Positions 9,248 through 21,832 of a DNA stretch of 64,000 nucleotides are shown here, piece by piece. The stretch lies in NCBI RefSeq assembly GCF_004916895.1, contig NZ_SNTZ01000004.1, forward strand, positions 1 through 64,000. The letters are read 5' to 3'. The stretch is from Flagellimonas alvinocaridis. GTDB taxonomy: Bacteria; Bacteroidota; Bacteroidia; Flavobacteriales; Flavobacteriaceae. Numbering within the stretch: position 1 is the stretch's first letter; every line of letters begins with the position of its first letter. Both the position numbers and the translations under genes were made by a program. The notes beneath the pieces were generated by a model, which worked only from the letters and a program-made list of their open reading frames with translations, ran no database searches and was not told the DNA's origin.

Positions 9248-10837
9248 ATGAGTTTTGAAAAGGAAATAGCGCGACGAAGAACTTTTGGTATTATCTCTCA
9301 CCCTGATGCGGGAAAAACCACCTTGACGGAAAAATTACTTTTGTTTGGAGGTGCAATACAAGAGGCTGGGGCCGTAAAGAGCAATAAAATTAAAAAGTCC
9401 GCCACGAGCGACTTCATGGAGATTGAGCGACAGCGAGGTATCTCAGTAGCTACTTCGGTTCTGGCATTTATTTACAACAATAAGAAAATCAACATATTAG
9501 ATACACCAGGACACAAGGATTTTGCCGAAGACACCTTTAGAACCTTGACTGCTGTTGACAGTGTAATTGTAGTAATCGATGTTGCCAAGGGTGTAGAGGA
9601 ACAGACCGAAAAATTGGTTGAAGTTTGCCGGATGCGCAATATTCCCATGATTGTCTTTATCAACAAGTTAGATCGGGAGGGAAAAGATGCCTTTGACCTA
9701 TTGGACGAAGTGGAACAAAAATTGGGACTATCTGTTACTCCCCTTAGTTTTCCCATAGGAATGGGGTACGATTTTAAGGGTATTTACAATATTTACGAGA
9801 GAAACATCAATCTATTTAGCGGCAACAGTAAAAAGAATATTGAAGAGACTATTGCCTTTGATGATATCAACAGCCCAGAGCTCGAAAAAATTATAGGTGC
9901 CAGTGCCGCTGAAAACCTTCGTGACAATCTGGAATTGGTAAATGGAGTATATCCTGATTTTGACAAAGAAGCATATCTAAAAGGAGAGTTACAACCTGTT
10001 TTCTTTGGTTCAGCCCTAAATAATTTTGGGGTTCGGGAATTGCTAGACTGTTTTGTGGACATTGCTCCTCCCCCAAGAGCCAAAATGGCCGAGGAACGTT
10101 TAGTAAAAGCCAATGAGAAGGATTTTTCAGGCTTTGTGTTTAAAATCCATGCGAATATGGACCCCAAACACCGAGATAGATTGGCATTTATAAAGGTAGT
10201 TTCGGGAACTTTTGAGCGTAATACACCTTATTTACACGTTCGTCATGACAAAAAGTTAAAATTTTCCAGCCCTAATGCATTCTTTGCGGAAAAAAAGGAA
10301 ATCGTTGATGTTTCATACCCCGGTGATATTGTTGGACTGCATGATACTGGGAATTTTAAGATCGGAGATACGTTAACCAGTGGCGAAAAGCTACATTACA
10401 AAGGTATCCCAAGCTTTTCACCAGAGCATTTCAGATATATCAACAATGCAGACCCCATGAAGGCCAAGCAGTTGTATAAAGGAATTGACCAGCTTATGGA
10501 TGAGGGTGTAGCCCAGTTATTTACCTTGGAAATGAATGGCAGAAAGATTATTGGTACGGTGGGAGCTCTGCAATATGAGGTAATCCAATACCGATTGGAG
10601 CACGAATATGGCGCCAAATGCACTTATGAGAACTTTCCAGTGTACAAAGCCTGTTGGGTAGAACCTGAGGATAAAAATAATGAGGAATTTGCCGAATTTA
10701 AACGGGTAAAACAGAAGTTTTTGGCTACTGATAAACGTGGAAAACTTGTCTTTTTGGCCGATTCTCCATTTTCACTTCAGATGACACAGCAAAAATACCC
10801 TTCTGTAAAACTACATTATACTTCAGAGTTTGAATAA
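9248..10837 (+). CDS. prfC: Peptide chain release factor 3
   Basis: 529 residues from ATG 9248 ([20 protein letters not shown]), the same length as E. coli RF3. RF3 is a GTPase that removes RF1/RF2 from the ribosome after peptide release. GTP-binding motifs are visible: SHPDAGKTT (G1), ERQRGISV (G2 region), DTPGHKDF (G3) and NKLDRE (G4). An in-frame extension to 9104 exists but would have to be transcribed from upstream of the promoter at 9201-9232 and adds an unrelated N-terminus, so it was not used. Monocistronic. Confidence 0.97.
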   Translation: MSFEKEIARRRTFGIISHPDAGKTTLTEKLLLFGGAIQEAGAVKSNKIKKSATSDFMEIERQRGISVATSVLAFIYNNKKINILDTPGHKDFAEDTFRTLTAVDSVIVVIDVAKGVEEQTEKLVEVCRMRNIPMIVFINKLDREGKDAFDLLDEVEQKLGLSVTPLSFPIGMGYDFKGIYNIYERNINLFSGNSKKNIEETIAFDDINSPELEKIIGASAAENLRDNLELVNGVYPDFDKEAYLKGELQPVFFGSALNNFGVRELLDCFVDIAPPPRAKMAEERLVKANEKDFSGFVFKIHANMDPKHRDRLAFIKVVSGTFERNTPYLHVRHDKKLKFSSPNAFFAEKKEIVDVSYPGDIVGLHDTGNFKIGDTLTSGEKLHYKGIPSFSPEHFRYINNADPMKAKQLYKGIDQLMDEGVAQLFTLEMNGRKIIGTVGALQYEVIQYRLEHEYGAKCTYENFPVYKACWVEPEDKNNEEFAEFKRVKQKFLATDKRGKLVFLADSPFSLQMTQQKYPSVKLHYTSEFE

Positions 10838-10910
10838 CAGCCAATCCACGTAATCTAGAAGTCAAAAAGTAGTTTCACAATAGAAACAGTAAGCGTTAAA
10901 ACATGCTAAA

Positions 10911-10929
10911 TGCTGTGGAGTTCACAGCA
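10911..10929 (+). terminator. Weak stem-loop after prfC
   Basis: TGCTGTG, five-base loop, CACAGCA: a perfect 7-bp stem 74 bp after the prfC stop. No U-tract follows, so it may not be a true intrinsic terminator. The rest of 10838-11023 shows nothing else. Confidence 0.3.
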
Positions 10930-11023
10930 ACAATTGACACACTTACTTTATTGTAAAATAACGTCTTAGCCATTCTTTGTTGTCATTTTTGTACATTGTA
11001 TCCACAACCAAAAAATAACTATT

Positions 11024-11455
11024 ATGACAACAACCGTAAAACCACCAGTTTGGTTCTGGGTGGTAAGCACTATCGCACTTTTGTGGAATTTGATGGGTGT
11101 TTTTAACTATCTCAATCAAGCCTTTAACCAACAGGCCATTCTGGAATCTTTGGACCAGGCACAACGTGAGGTTTTTGAAGGAATACCAGCTTGGGCAACT
11201 GCTGCATTTGCCATTGCAGTCTTTTCCGGGCTTATTGGATCAATCGGGCTTTTGCTCCGAAAAAAATGGGCGCGGCCTTTCTTCATTATTTCATTGATAA
11301 CTGCCGTGGCACAGTTTATCCATTGGCTTTTTATTTCCAATGCGGTAGAAGCATTTGGCACTTCCACTTATGGGATGCCCATAATTGTTATAATCATTGG
11401 GCTTTACCTAGTTTTCTTTTCAAAAAAAGGAATCGATAAAGGCTGGCTGAAATGA
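11024..11455 (+). CDS. Small four-helix integral membrane protein
   Basis: 143 residues, not firmly assigned. Four hydrophobic segments are visible: about 10-30 (VWFWVVSTIALLWNLMGVFNY), 55-78, 83-103 and 110-132, with a short soluble tail. The conserved-looking start PPVWFWVVSTIALLWNLMG is common in Bacteroidota proteins sometimes labelled sugar transporter, but the protein is far too short for a classical transporter. A bidirectional terminator follows immediately. Function unknown. Confidence 0.85.
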   Translation: MTTTVKPPVWFWVVSTIALLWNLMGVFNYLNQAFNQQAILESLDQAQREVFEGIPAWATAAFAIAVFSGLIGSIGLLLRKKWARPFFIISLITAVAQFIHWLFISNAVEAFGTSTYGMPIIVIIIGLYLVFFSKKGIDKGWLK

Positions 11456-11456
11456 T

Positions 11457-11490
11457 AAAAAAGGCCCTGATTTAAATCAGGGCCTTTTTT
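11457..11490. terminator. Bidirectional terminator
   Basis: Perfect 34-bp inverted repeat, AAAAAAGGCCCTGATTT plus its reverse complement, with A/T ends on both sides. It sits between the convergent membrane-protein gene (stop 11453-11455) and the DUF3467 gene (stop 11490-11492), and serves both. Confidence 0.93.
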
Positions 11491-11801
11491 TAAGCTTCTC
11501 CCGTAGGTCCAAAATTCAATGGAATGGAAGGTTGCTCATAATCTTTTATAGGGCCGTGTGCTTTTTCAAAACGGGCCACATTATCGTTTAAAGCCTTTAA
11601 AAACTTCTTGGCATGTTGGGGTGTCAGCACAATTCTGCTCTTCACTTTAGCCTTAGGAGCCCCTGGCATCATACTGATAAAGTCCACCACAAACTCCGAT
11701 ACGGAATGATTGATAATGGCCAAGTTGGAATAAATTCCCTCTGCCGTTTTCTCATCCAGTTCAATATTAATCTGCTTTTGGTTCTGATTTTTTTCAGCCA
11801 T
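11490..11801 (-). CDS. DUF3467 family protein
   Basis: 103 residues. The stretch QINIELDEKTAEGIYSNLAI and the later SRIVLTPQHAKKFLKALNDN match the small DUF3467 family, which is common next to rpoC in Bacteroidota. No catalytic motif or membrane segment; biochemical role unknown. It lies 64 bp beyond the rpoC stop on the same strand, but a terminator hairpin intervenes, so its expression may depend on read-through or its own promoter. Confidence 0.88.
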   Translation of the reverse strand: MAEKNQNQKQINIELDEKTAEGIYSNLAIINHSVSEFVVDFISMMPGAPKAKVKSRIVLTPQHAKKFLKALNDNVARFEKAHGPIKDYEQPSIPLNFGPTGEA

Positions 11802-11822
11802 ACTTTACTTTCTTTCAAAAAT

Positions 11823-11853
11823 GAAAAAGAAAACCCTGACGGTTAGGTCAGGG
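11823..11853 (-). terminator. Terminator of the rpoBC operon
   Basis: On the minus strand CCCTGAC, loop CTAACC, GTCAGGG is followed by TTTTCTTTTT. It starts 13 bp beyond the rpoC stop codon. Confidence 0.85.
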
Positions 11854-11865
11854 CTTGCTCATTAT

Positions 11866-14800
11866 CTAGAATTTAAATTCCTCTTTTCGGGCCATGATCT
11901 CATCATATTCCTCTTTGGAACCTACAATGATACTGTCATAATCCCTCATACCGGTACCGGCAGGAATCTTGTGTCCAACAATTACGTTTTCCTTCAATCC
12001 TTCCAAAGTATCTACCTTACCATTAACGGCAGCTTCATTCAACACTTTGGTGGTTTCCTGGAACGATGCCGCAGAGATAAAGGATTTGGTCTGCAACGAC
12101 GCTCTTGTAATTCCCTGAAGAATTGGTGTCGCAGTAGCAGCAACGGCATCCCTTGCGGTAACCAAGGTCTTGTCCTCTCTTCGAAGAATAGAGTTCTCAT
12201 CCCTTAATTGACGTGCCGTAACTATCTGACCTGGTTTTAACCTCTCGGAATCACCTGCATCCTCTACCACTTTCTTACCAAAGATTTCATCATTTTCGTT
12301 GATGAAGTCATCTTTGTGTACCAATTGGTTCTCCAAGAAGGTAGTGTCTCCCGAATCCTGGATCTGTACTTTACGCATCATCTGCCTAACGACAACCTCA
12401 AAGTGCTTATCGTTGATTTTTACACCTTGTAAACGGTATACCTCCTGAACCTCGTTCACTAAATACTGCTGAACAGCAGATGGTCCTTTGATGGCCAAAA
12501 TGTCTTCTGGAGTAATAGATCCATCAGACAATGGCATACCGGCACGTACATAGTCATTTTCCTGAACCAAAATTTGGTTGGAAAGTTTAACCAAGTACTT
12601 CTTGATCTCACCTGTCTTTGATTCGATGATGATTTCACGGTTACCTCTTTTGATCTTACCAAAAGAAACCACACCATCTATTTCAGATACAACAGCTGGG
12701 TTAGACGGGTTTCTTGCTTCGAATAACTCGGTTACTCTTGGAAGACCACCAGTAATATCCCCTGTTTTAGCAGATTTACGTGGAATCTTGACCAGAATCT
12801 TTCCTTCTTTGATTTTCTCCCCATCGTTCACCATAATGTGGGAACCAACAGGCAAGTTGTAAGAACGCAAGGTTTCACCTTTACCATCCTTGATCAATAA
12901 GGTAGGAATCAACTTTTTGTTTCTCGATTCAGAGATTACTTTTTCTTGGAAACCGGTCTGTTCATCAATCTCCACTTGGTAGGTAACCCCTTGCTCAATA
13001 TTCTCATAGGCAATCTGTCCTGTAAACTCGGACACAATAACACCATTATAAGGATCCCACTGACAAATCACGGTTCCCTTGGAAATCTTCTCTCCATCCT
13101 TCACAAACAATTGTGAACCGTAAGGAATGTTATTGGTACTCAAGGTAATTCCTGTCTTGGCATCCATTATCTTGATTTCGGTAGTCCTGGAGATAACAAT
13201 ATTGGTCTTTTCACCTTCACTGTTTTCACCTTCAACAACCCTCAAATCTTCGATTTCTGCAACACCATCGAACTTGGACTCCAATTTGTTGTCCTCAGAA
13301 ATGTTACCTGCAATACCCCCTACGTGGAACGTACGCAAGGTCAACTGAGTACCTGGCTCTCCAATGGATTGTGCTGCAACCACACCAACGGCCTCACCAC
13401 GTTGCACCATTTTATTGGTAGCTAGGTTTCTTCCGTAGCATTTTGCACAGATTCCCTGAGGCGCCTCACAAGTCAATGGTGAACGTACTTCAATTTTTTC
13501 AATTGGAGCGGCTTCCACCTTCTTCACATCAGCTTCAGTAATATCTTGGCCTGCTCTAAGGATCAACTCCTCAGTCAATGGGTTGTATACATCATGTAAA
13601 GAAACCCTACCCAAGATTCGTTCTCCGAGGGTTTCCACGATTTCCTCATTCTTCTTCAATGCTTCCACTTCAATTCCTCGAAGTGTACCACAATCTTCTA
13701 TGTTGATGATCACATCTTGGGAAACATCCACCAAACGACGGGTCAAGTATCCAGCATCCGCAGTTTTCAAAGCGGTATCAGCAAGACCCTTACGCGCACC
13801 GTGGGTAGAGATAAAGTATTCCAAGATGGATAGACCTTCCTTAAAGTTGGAAAGAATCGGGTTTTCAATAATTTCACCACCACCAGCGGTAGATTTTTTA
13901 GGCTTGGCCATCAATCCACGCATACCGGTCAACTGACGAATCTGCTCTTTGGAACCCCTCGCACCGGAATCCAACATCATATATACCGAGTTGAATCCTT
14001 GCTTGTCCTCACGGATTCGCTTCATGGCCAATTCGGTCAACATGGCGTTGGTGGAAGTCCAAACATCAATAACCTGGTTATATCGCTCATTGTTGGTGAT
14101 AAGACCCATGTTATAGTTCATCATAATACCATCAACCTGCTCGTTGGCCTCGTTGATCATGTCTTGTTTTTCCGCTGGAATAATAATATCTCCCAAGCTG
14201 AAGGACAAACCTCCCTTGAAAGCGAAATCATATCCCATGGATTTTATCTTATCCAAGAATTCGGCCGTTGTAGGTACATCGGTCACGGCAAGAATATCCC
14301 CAATAATGTTCCTTAGGGCCTTCTTGTTCAATACTTGGTTGATAAATCCTGCTTGTTCTGGTACTTCAGAGTTGAACAATACACGACCTACCGTAGTTTC
14401 AATAATTTGATTGACCAATTCTCCATTTTCATTGAAGTCTTTGGTCCTTACCTTGATTGCTGCATTAAGATCTACTTTCTTTTCGTTAAAGGCAATCTCA
14501 ACCTCTTCAGCGGAATAGAACGTCAAGCCTTCCCCTTTTACAGGAACTTCTTTGGTAGACCTTCTTTCCTTGGTCATATAGTACAATCCCAAAACCATAT
14601 CCTGTGATGGTACCGTAATTGGCGAACCATTTGCAGGGTTCAAGATATTTTGGGAAGCCAACATCAACAATTGGGCCTCCAAAATGGCCTCTGGCCCCAA
14701 TGGCAAGTGAACCGCCATCTGATCCCCATCGAAATCCGCGTTGAATGCGGTACACGCCAAGGGGTGCAAACGAATCGCCTTACCTTCAATAAGTTTGGGC

Positions 14801-16164
14801 TGGAACGCTTGGATACCCAATCGGTGTAATGTGGGGGCCCGGTTCAATAGAACTGGATGTCCTTTAAGGACATTTTCCAGAATATCCCAAACCACAGGCT
14901 CTTTCTTGTCTATGATCTTCTTGGCAGACTTTACTGTCTTTACAATACCTCTTTCTATTAACTTACGGATAACAAAAGGCTTGTACAGCTCGGCCGCCAT
15001 ATCTTTTGGCAGACCACATTCGTACAATTTCAATTCCGGACCAACAACAATTACGGAACGAGCGGAGTAATCCACACGTTTACCCAAAAGGTTTTGACGG
15101 AAACGACCTTGTTTACCTTTCAAGGAATCTGAAAGGGATTTCAATGGTCTGTTTGATTCTGTTTTTACCGCAGAGGCTTTTCTTGTGTTGTCGAAAAGGG
15201 AATCCACAGCTTCTTGAAGCATACGTTTCTCATTTCGCAAGATTACCTCAGGGGCTTTGATCTCCATCAACCGCTTTAGACGGTTGTTACGGATGATCAC
15301 CCTACGGTATAGATCGTTCAAATCCGAAGTGGCAAAACGACCACCATCCAATGGCACCAATGGGCGCAATTCTGGTGGAATCACGGGAATGACCTTCATG
15401 ATCATCCACTCAGGGTTGTTCTCCCTGTTGTCCTGTGATTCACGCAAGGCCTCAACCACTTGAAGACGTTTCAAGGCTTCGGTCTTACGTTGTTTTGATG
15501 TTTCGGTGTTTGCCTTGTGACGAAGTTCGTAGGACAATTGTTCCAAATCGATTCTGGACAATAAATCGATCAAACATTCGGCACCCATTTTGGCGATGAA
15601 CTTGTTGGGGTCGGTATCTTCCAAGTACTGGTTCTCAGAAGGGATGGACTCCAAGATGTTCAAATATTCCTCTTCGGTCAAGAAATCCATTTTGTGGATT
15701 TCCTCTCCTTCGGGACCTTTGGCAATACCGGGTTGGATGACCACATACCTTTCGTAGTAAATGATCATATCCAACTTTTTGGAAGGCAATCCCAAAAGGT
15801 ATCCGATTTTATTTGGCAATGAACGGAAGTACCAGATGTGTGCTACGGGAACCACTAGGTTGATGTGCCCTACACGGTCCCTACGTACTTTTTTCTCGGT
15901 TACTTCAACACCACAACGATCACAAACGATTCCACGGTAACGGATACGCTTATACTTTCCACAGGCACACTCATAATCCTTTACGGGACCAAAGATACGC
16001 TCGCAGAACAATCCATCACGCTCGGGCTTGTGCGTTCTATAGTTAATGGTTTCAGGCTTCAATACTTCGCCACGGGACTCAGCCAAAATGGACTCTGGAG
16101 AGGCCAATCCTATGGAAATCTTATTGAACCTTTTTGGTGCGTTATTGTCTTTTATTCTAGCCAT
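11866..16164 (-). CDS. rpoC: DNA-directed RNA polymerase subunit beta'
   Basis: 1432 residues, normal for Bacteroidota. Catalytic motif [12 protein letters not shown] (about residue 475) holds the three Mg-binding aspartates. The N-terminal zinc site uses [19 protein letters not shown], and the second zinc site [11 protein letters not shown] is near residue 900. The clamp helices and trigger-loop region are intact. Follows rpoB by 39 bp. Confidence 0.99.
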   Translation of the reverse strand: MARIKDNNAPKRFNKISIGLASPESILAESRGEVLKPETINYRTHKPERDGLFCERIFGPVKDYECACGKYKRIRYRGIVCDRCGVEVTEKKVRRDRVGHINLVVPVAHIWYFRSLPNKIGYLLGLPSKKLDMIIYYERYVVIQPGIAKGPEGEEIHKMDFLTEEEYLNILESIPSENQYLEDTDPNKFIAKMGAECLIDLLSRIDLEQLSYELRHKANTETSKQRKTEALKRLQVVEALRESQDNRENNPEWMIMKVIPVIPPELRPLVPLDGGRFATSDLNDLYRRVIIRNNRLKRLMEIKAPEVILRNEKRMLQEAVDSLFDNTRKASAVKTESNRPLKSLSDSLKGKQGRFRQNLLGKRVDYSARSVIVVGPELKLYECGLPKDMAAELYKPFVIRKLIERGIVKTVKSAKKIIDKKEPVVWDILENVLKGHPVLLNRAPTLHRLGIQAFQPKLIEGKAIRLHPLACTAFNADFDGDQMAVHLPLGPEAILEAQLLMLASQNILNPANGSPITVPSQDMVLGLYYMTKERRSTKEVPVKGEGLTFYSAEEVEIAFNEKKVDLNAAIKVRTKDFNENGELVNQIIETTVGRVLFNSEVPEQAGFINQVLNKKALRNIIGDILAVTDVPTTAEFLDKIKSMGYDFAFKGGLSFSLGDIIIPAEKQDMINEANEQVDGIMMNYNMGLITNNERYNQVIDVWTSTNAMLTELAMKRIREDKQGFNSVYMMLDSGARGSKEQIRQLTGMRGLMAKPKKSTAGGGEIIENPILSNFKEGLSILEYFISTHGARKGLADTALKTADAGYLTRRLVDVSQDVIINIEDCGTLRGIEVEALKKNEEIVETLGERILGRVSLHDVYNPLTEELILRAGQDITEADVKKVEAAPIEKIEVRSPLTCEAPQGICAKCYGRNLATNKMVQRGEAVGVVAAQSIGEPGTQLTLRTFHVGGIAGNISEDNKLESKFDGVAEIEDLRVVEGENSEGEKTNIVISRTTEIKIMDAKTGITLSTNNIPYGSQLFVKDGEKISKGTVICQWDPYNGVIVSEFTGQIAYENIEQGVTYQVEIDEQTGFQEKVISESRNKKLIPTLLIKDGKGETLRSYNLPVGSHIMVNDGEKIKEGKILVKIPRKSAKTGDITGGLPRVTELFEARNPSNPAVVSEIDGVVSFGKIKRGNREIIIESKTGEIKKYLVKLSNQILVQENDYVRAGMPLSDGSITPEDILAIKGPSAVQQYLVNEVQEVYRLQGVKINDKHFEVVVRQMMRKVQIQDSGDTTFLENQLVHKDDFINENDEIFGKKVVEDAGDSERLKPGQIVTARQLRDENSILRREDKTLVTARDAVAATATPILQGITRASLQTKSFISAASFQETTKVLNEAAVNGKVDTLEGLKENVIVGHKIPAGTGMRDYDSIIVGSKEEYDEIMARKEEFKF

Positions 16165-16203
16165 AACAATATGGTGATGATATAATTAATGTAATATAGT
16201 GTT

Positions 16204-19200
16204 CTACTCCTCCAAACGGATATCCAAGCCCAAACCTTTAAGTTCGTGCATCAATACGTTGAAAGATTCTGGCAATCCAGGTTCTGGCATGGTCTCGCCT
16301 TTCACGATGGATTCATAGGTCTTGGCCCTTCCGATAACGTCATCCGACTTAACGGTCAGGATTTCCCTTAGGGTTGATGAAGCACCGTAGGCTTCCAATG
16401 CCCATACTTCCATCTCTCCAAAACGCTGACCACCAAACTGGGCCTTACCACCCAATGGTTGTTGTGTGATCAATGAGTATGGTCCAATGGAACGTGCGTG
16501 CATCTTGTCGTCTACCATGTGACCCAATTTCAACATATAAATCACCCCAACGGTGGCAGCCTGGTCAAAACGCTGACCTGTTCCACCATCATAAAGGTGT
16601 GTATGTCCGAAACGTGGCACACCGGCCTCATCAGTCAATGCATTGATCTCGTCCAAAGTGGCACCATCAAAAATTGGTGTAGCAAACTTTTTACCCAATT
16701 TCAATCCGGCCCAACCCAAAACGGTTTCGTAGATCTGACCAATGTTCATCCTTGAAGGTACACCCAGTGGGTTCAATACGATGTCCACAGGAGTTCCATC
16801 TTCCAAGAACGGCATGTCTTCCTGACGAACGATACGGGCAACAATACCTTTGTTACCGTGACGACCCGCCATTTTATCACCCACTTTCAACTTGCGTTTT
16901 TTGGCGATGTAGACCTTGGCCAACTTCATGATTCCCGCAGGAAGCTCATCCCCAACGGAGATGGTGAACTTGTCCCTTCTTAGGTTCCCTTGAATGTCGT
17001 TCAATTTGATCTTGTAGTTGTGCAACAAATCGGCCACCAAAGCATTGGTATCCTCATCTGTTGTCCAGCTACCTCCAACCAAGTGGGCAAAATCGTCAAC
17101 AGCGTTCAACATTTTAATGGTGTATTTCTTTCCTTTTGGAAGTACTTCCTCACCCAAATCGTTGATGACACCTTGAGATGTTTTACCATTGATCAAGCCA
17201 AATAATTTCTCGATCAATACATCTTTCAATTGCTGGAATTTCACCTCGTAATCCATCTCCAATCTTGAGATGGCTTCTTTGTCCTCGGAACGCTTGCGCT
17301 TGTCCTTGATGGAACGAGAGAACAATTTTTTGTCAATAACCACACCTCTCAACGATGGTGAAGCTTTCAAGGAAGCATCTTTTACGTCACCGGCCTTGTC
17401 ACCAAAGATGGCACGCAACAATTTTTCCTCTGGGGTTGGGTCTGATTCTCCTTTTGGAGTGATCTTACCAATAAGGATGTCACCAGGTTTTACCTCGGCA
17501 CCGATACGGATCATACCGTACTCGTCCAAGTCCTTGGTAGCTTCCTCGGATACGTTTGGAATATCGTTGGTCAATTCCTCTGCACCCAATTTGGTATCCC
17601 TAACCTCAAGAGCGTACTCATCAATGTGGATGGAGGTAAAGATATCCTCACGAACCACTTTTTCAGAGATTACGATCGCATCCTCAAAGTTATATCCTTT
17701 CCAAGGCATAAAGGCTACTTTCATGTTTCTACCCAAGGCCAATTCACCTTTTTCGGTAGCATATCCTTCACAAAGTACTTGACCTTTTTTCACCTTGTCA
17801 CCTTTCTTCACGATAGGCTTCAAGTTGATGCTGGTCCCTTGGTTGGTCTTTCTAAATTTCACCAATTCGTAGGTCTTGGAGTCTTCTTCGAAGCTTACCA
17901 AGCGCTCTTCATCGGTTCTATCGTATTTGATAGTGACTTTTTGGGCATCCACATACTCCACGGTTCCATTGCCTTCGGCATTGATCAATACCCTGGAGTC
18001 GGTAGCTACTTGTCTTTCAAGACCTGTACCCACGATAGGTGAATCAGGACGCAACAATGGTACGGCCTGGCGCATCATGTTGGAGCCCATCAACGCACGG
18101 TTCGCATCATCATGTTCCAAGAACGGAATCAAGGAAGCAGAGATGGATGCAATCTGGTTGGGGGCAACGTCCGTGTACTGGATTTCAGCAGGATCAACCA
18201 CTGGGAAATCCCCTTCTTCACGGGCAATTACCTTATCCCTGTCAATGGTGCCGTCATCTTTCAAAGGAATGTTCGCCTGGGCAATTTTCATTCCTTCTTC
18301 CTCCTCTGCACTCAAGTAGATGTGATCTTTCACGTCTACTTTTCCATCGGCAACTTTACGGTAAGGAGTTTCCAAGAAGCCCATGCTGTTCACTTTCGCA
18401 AATACGGAAAGTGAAGAGATCAAACCAATGTTTGGTCCTTCAGGGGTTTCAATGGGACACAATCTACCGTAGTGGGTATAGTGAACGTCACGCACCTCGA
18501 AACCAGCTCTTTCACGGGAAAGACCACCTGGCCCCAATGCGGACAATCTTCTTTTGTGTGTAATTTCAGCCAATGGGTTGGTCTGGTCCATGAACTGAGA
18601 CAACTGGTTGGTCCCGAAGAACGAGTTGATCACGGAAGACAAGGTCTTGGCGTTGATCAAATCGATTGGGGTAAACACCTCGTTGTCACGAACGTTCATA
18701 CGCTCACGGATGGTACGTGCCATACGTGCCAAACCTACTCCAAACTGCTGGGACAATTGCTCACCCACGGTACGTACACGACGGTTGGACAAGTGGTCGA
18801 TATCATCAATCTCCGCTTTGGAGTTGATCAACTCGATCAAATACTTGATGATGGTAATGATATCTTCCTTGGTCAAGACTTCTTTGTCCATACCAATGTC
18901 CAAGCCCAATTTCTTGTTCATTCTGTAACGACCTACCTCACCCAAAGAGTAACGTTGATCGGAGAAGAACAATTTATCGATAATACCACGAGCGGTTTCC
19001 TCATCGGGTGGCTCGGCATTACGCAATTGTCTGTAAATATGTTCTACCGCTTCCTTTTCAGAGTTGGTAGGGTCCTTTTGCAAGGTGTTGTGGATAATGG
19101 CGTAATCTGACTGTGCATTGTTTTCCTTGTGAAGTAGGATGGTCTTCACATCGGCATCAATGATTTCATCGATATGCTCCTTTTCCAAAATGGTATCACG

Positions 19201-20013
19201 GTCAAGGATGATTTCATTACGCTCAATGGAAACCACTTCTCCGGTATCCTCGTCCACAAAATCCTCATGCCATGTATTCAACACCCTTGCGGCCAATTTG
19301 CGGCCCAATACTTTTTTAAGACCAGCCTTGGAAACTTTTACTTCTTCGGATAGATCGAAGATTTCCAAGATATCCTTATCCCTTTCAAAACCAATGGCCC
19401 TGAATAGGGTGGTTACCGGTAATTTTTTCTTTCTATCGATATAGGCGTACATAACACCATTGATATCGGTAGCAAATTCAATCCAAGATCCTTTGAAAGG
19501 AATTACCCTGGCTGAATACAATTTTGTTCCGTTTGCGTGAAAAGATTGTCCAAAGAAAACCCCCGGAGATCTGTGCAACTGGGAAACAACCACACGCTCT
19601 GCACCATTGATCACAAAGGTCCCACTCGGAGTCATATACGGGATGGTACCCAAGTATACATCCTGTACAATGGTCTCAAAGTCTTCGTGCTCAGGATCGG
19701 TACAGTATAATTTAAGACGTGCCTTTAATGGAACACTGTAAGTAAGTCCACGCTCGATACATTCTTGGATGGAATATCTGGGTGGATCTATGAAGTAATC
19801 CAAAAACTCTAGTACAAACTGGTTTCTGGTATCTGTGATTGGAAAATTCTCCATGAAGGTGTTGTAGAGACCTTCGTTCCCTCTTTCGTCAGATTTGGTT
19901 TCAAGTTGAAAAAAGTCTTGAAATGATTTTATCTGAATGTCCAAGAAATCCGGGTATTCCGGTATGTTCTTAGCGGATGCGAAATTAACTCTTTCAATAG
20001 TGTTTGTGAACAT
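16204..20013 (-). CDS. rpoB: DNA-directed RNA polymerase subunit beta
   Basis: 1269 residues. It includes the rifampicin-pocket region [20 protein letters not shown] with [13 protein letters not shown], and the C-terminal [17 protein letters not shown]. The start [20 protein letters not shown] is typical of the phylum. It lies 126 bp after rplL, with two stem-loops in the spacer that may tune expression relative to the ribosomal proteins. No anomaly seen. Confidence 0.99.
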   Translation of the reverse strand: MFTNTIERVNFASAKNIPEYPDFLDIQIKSFQDFFQLETKSDERGNEGLYNTFMENFPITDTRNQFVLEFLDYFIDPPRYSIQECIERGLTYSVPLKARLKLYCTDPEHEDFETIVQDVYLGTIPYMTPSGTFVINGAERVVVSQLHRSPGVFFGQSFHANGTKLYSARVIPFKGSWIEFATDINGVMYAYIDRKKKLPVTTLFRAIGFERDKDILEIFDLSEEVKVSKAGLKKVLGRKLAARVLNTWHEDFVDEDTGEVVSIERNEIILDRDTILEKEHIDEIIDADVKTILLHKENNAQSDYAIIHNTLQKDPTNSEKEAVEHIYRQLRNAEPPDEETARGIIDKLFFSDQRYSLGEVGRYRMNKKLGLDIGMDKEVLTKEDIITIIKYLIELINSKAEIDDIDHLSNRRVRTVGEQLSQQFGVGLARMARTIRERMNVRDNEVFTPIDLINAKTLSSVINSFFGTNQLSQFMDQTNPLAEITHKRRLSALGPGGLSRERAGFEVRDVHYTHYGRLCPIETPEGPNIGLISSLSVFAKVNSMGFLETPYRKVADGKVDVKDHIYLSAEEEEGMKIAQANIPLKDDGTIDRDKVIAREEGDFPVVDPAEIQYTDVAPNQIASISASLIPFLEHDDANRALMGSNMMRQAVPLLRPDSPIVGTGLERQVATDSRVLINAEGNGTVEYVDAQKVTIKYDRTDEERLVSFEEDSKTYELVKFRKTNQGTSINLKPIVKKGDKVKKGQVLCEGYATEKGELALGRNMKVAFMPWKGYNFEDAIVISEKVVREDIFTSIHIDEYALEVRDTKLGAEELTNDIPNVSEEATKDLDEYGMIRIGAEVKPGDILIGKITPKGESDPTPEEKLLRAIFGDKAGDVKDASLKASPSLRGVVIDKKLFSRSIKDKRKRSEDKEAISRLEMDYEVKFQQLKDVLIEKLFGLINGKTSQGVINDLGEEVLPKGKKYTIKMLNAVDDFAHLVGGSWTTDEDTNALVADLLHNYKIKLNDIQGNLRRDKFTISVGDELPAGIMKLAKVYIAKKRKLKVGDKMAGRHGNKGIVARIVRQEDMPFLEDGTPVDIVLNPLGVPSRMNIGQIYETVLGWAGLKLGKKFATPIFDGATLDEINALTDEAGVPRFGHTHLYDGGTGQRFDQAATVGVIYMLKLGHMVDDKMHARSIGPYSLITQQPLGGKAQFGGQRFGEMEVWALEAYGASSTLREILTVKSDDVIGRAKTYESIVKGETMPEPGLPESFNVLMHELKGLGLDIRLEE

Positions 20014-20050
20014 CTATGGACAAATTTTGATCGTGAATACTATGGGGGCC

Positions 20051-20114
20051 GTGTATGACTTTATACACTCCTTATTAAAATAGGCTAAGGTCTAACCAAA
20101 AATGGAAAGACCTT
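20051..20114 (-). promoter_or_regulatory. Two stem-loops in the rplL-rpoB spacer
   Basis: Transcribed leftwards, AAGGTCT pairs with AGACCTT across a 14-base loop (20087-20114), and GTGTAT pairs with ATACAC across 6 bases (20051-20068). In E. coli this spacer carries a partial terminator and an RNase III site. A similar attenuating or processing role here is inference; neither hairpin has a strong U-tract. Confidence 0.45.
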
Positions 20115-20139
20115 AACCAAACCTTTATGGTATAAGCTA

Positions 20140-20523
20140 TTATTTAAGCTCAACTTCTGCTCCTGCTTCTTCCAATGATTTTTTGATACCTTCTGCCTCA
20201 TCTTTAGAAACAGCTTCCTTAACAGCTTTTGGTGCGCTGTCAACAATGTCTTTAGCATCTTTCAGTCCAAGACCGGTCAATTCCTTAACCAATTTTACAA
20301 CTGCCAATTTAGAAGCACCAGCTGCTTTAAGGATTACATCGAATTCTGATTTTTCCTCAGCAGCCTCAGCATCACCACCAGCGGCTCCACCACCAGCAGC
20401 AACAGCTACTGCAGCAGCAGCAGGCTCAATACCGTATTCTTCTTTCAATATGTCGGCCAATTCATTTACCTCTTTTACTGTAAGGTTAACCAACTGTTCT
20501 GCAAAATCTTTTAAATCTGCCAT
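20140..20523 (-). CDS. rplL: 50S ribosomal protein bL12 (L7/L12)
   Basis: 127 residues. An N-terminal dimerisation helix ([20 protein letters not shown]), an Ala/Gly-rich hinge (about 34-56) and the C-terminal factor-binding domain ([33 protein letters not shown]) make up the ribosomal stalk that recruits translational GTPases. 54 bp after rplJ in the operon. Confidence 0.99.
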   Translation of the reverse strand: MADLKDFAEQLVNLTVKEVNELADILKEEYGIEPAAAAVAVAAGGGAAGGDAEAAEEKSEFDVILKAAGASKLAVVKLVKELTGLGLKDAKDIVDSAPKAVKEAVSKDEAEGIKKSLEEAGAEVELK

Positions 20524-20577
20524 TTTTCTATCGTTTAATAAAAATTTTAAAAATATACTTAGTTTATTGTGCGCGAA

Positions 20578-21096
20578 TTATTCTTTTTCAGATAATGTCT
20601 TAAGGATACCGGCCAACTTGCCTCCACCTGATTTAAGACCAGAAATAACATTCTTGGCCGGTGATTGCAATAATCCGATAATATCTCCGATGACTTCTTC
20701 TTTGGACTTGATGTTTACAAGTGCCTCAAGGTTTTCGTCCCCGATGTATATGGCCTCAGCTATAAAGGCTCCCTTCAACAAAGGTTTATCTGATTTTTTT
20801 CTAAAGTCCTTGATAAGTTTCGCAGGTGCATTTCCGGTTTCGGACAACATCATGGATGTATTGCCTTTCAACACGCCGGGAAGTTCACCAAATTCCTTAT
20901 CAGAAGCTTCCATTGCTTTTGCAAGCAAGGTGTTCTTAACCACTGCAAGTTTAATATTGGCCTTGAAACATGCCCTTCTAAGGTTAGAAGTGGCAACGGC
21001 ATCCAATCCTGAAATATCTGCCAAGTAAATATTGGCGGTTTCAGCTAACTGTGCAGTCAAATCTTCTATTACTGTTGCTTTTTCTTCTCTTGTCAT
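20578..21096 (-). CDS. rplJ: 50S ribosomal protein uL10
   Basis: 172 residues, normal length. The base of the L7/L12 stalk, with an rRNA-binding N-terminal domain (TREEKATVIEDLTAQLAE; LRRACFKANIKLAVVKNTLL) and a C-terminal helix for bL12 dimers. 26 bp after rplA; no long L10-type leader is present in that gap. Confidence 0.98.
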   Translation of the reverse strand: MTREEKATVIEDLTAQLAETANIYLADISGLDAVATSNLRRACFKANIKLAVVKNTLLAKAMEASDKEFGELPGVLKGNTSMMLSETGNAPAKLIKDFRKKSDKPLLKGAFIAEAIYIGDENLEALVNIKSKEEVIGDIIGLLQSPAKNVISGLKSGGGKLAGILKTLSEKE

Positions 21097-21122
21097 AGTT
21101 AAAATATTGAACTACCAGTTAC

Positions 21123-21812
21123 TTAAACTGCTTTTGGATCCAATTGAACACTGGGACTCATAGTACTGGACAAGTAGATACTTTTCATGTATACTCCTTT
21201 TGCTGCGGCAGGCTTCAACTTCACCAAAGTATCAATCAATTCCTTGGCATTTCCTGCAATTTTATCTGCAGAAAATGAAGCTTTACCGATAGCGGCATGT
21301 ACAATTCCCGTTTTATCCACTTTAAAGTCTATCTTACCAGCCTTTACCTCAGATACAGCCTTGGCCACATCCATGGTAACGGTTCCGGTCTTTGGATTGG
21401 GCATTAATCCCCTTGGCCCCAAAACGCGACCTAATGGACCTAATTTTCCCATAACGCTTGGCATGGTGATGATAACATCAACATCGGTCCAACCGCCTTT
21501 AATTTTATCCAAATATTCGTCTAACCCTACATAGTCGGCACCAGCTTCTTGAGCTTCGGCTTCTTTATCAGGGGTCACCAGTGCCAAAACCTTAACGTCC
21601 TTACCAGTTCCATGGGGAAGGGTAACCACGCCACGCACCATTTGATTTGCTTTTCTTGGATCTACACCCAAACGAACCGCCAAATCAATGGAAGCGTCAA
21701 ATTTTACATTGGTTATTTCTTTTACCAAAGCAGAGGCCTCTTCCAAGGAATAGAGTTTATTCTTATCTATTTTGGCTTGGGCTTCTTTTTGCTTTTTTGT
21801 CAATCTTGCCAT
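21123..21812 (-). CDS. rplA: 50S ribosomal protein uL1
   Basis: 229 residues. Family motifs [20 protein letters not shown] and [10 protein letters not shown] are visible. Forms the L1 stalk and, in other bacteria, represses its own operon by binding a 23S-like hairpin in the mRNA. 20 bp after rplK. Confidence 0.99.
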   Translation of the reverse strand: MARLTKKQKEAQAKIDKNKLYSLEEASALVKEITNVKFDASIDLAVRLGVDPRKANQMVRGVVTLPHGTGKDVKVLALVTPDKEAEAQEAGADYVGLDEYLDKIKGGWTDVDVIITMPSVMGKLGPLGRVLGPRGLMPNPKTGTVTMDVAKAVSEVKAGKIDFKVDKTGIVHAAIGKASFSADKIAGNAKELIDTLVKLKPAAAKGVYMKSIYLSSTMSPSVQLDPKAV

Positions 21813-21832
21813 TCTAAATTGCTTTTAAGATT

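Noticed and set aside
20183-21028. 281-codon open frame antisense to rplL and rplJ
   Set aside because: Spans two ribosomal protein genes in antisense; composition follows their codon bias.
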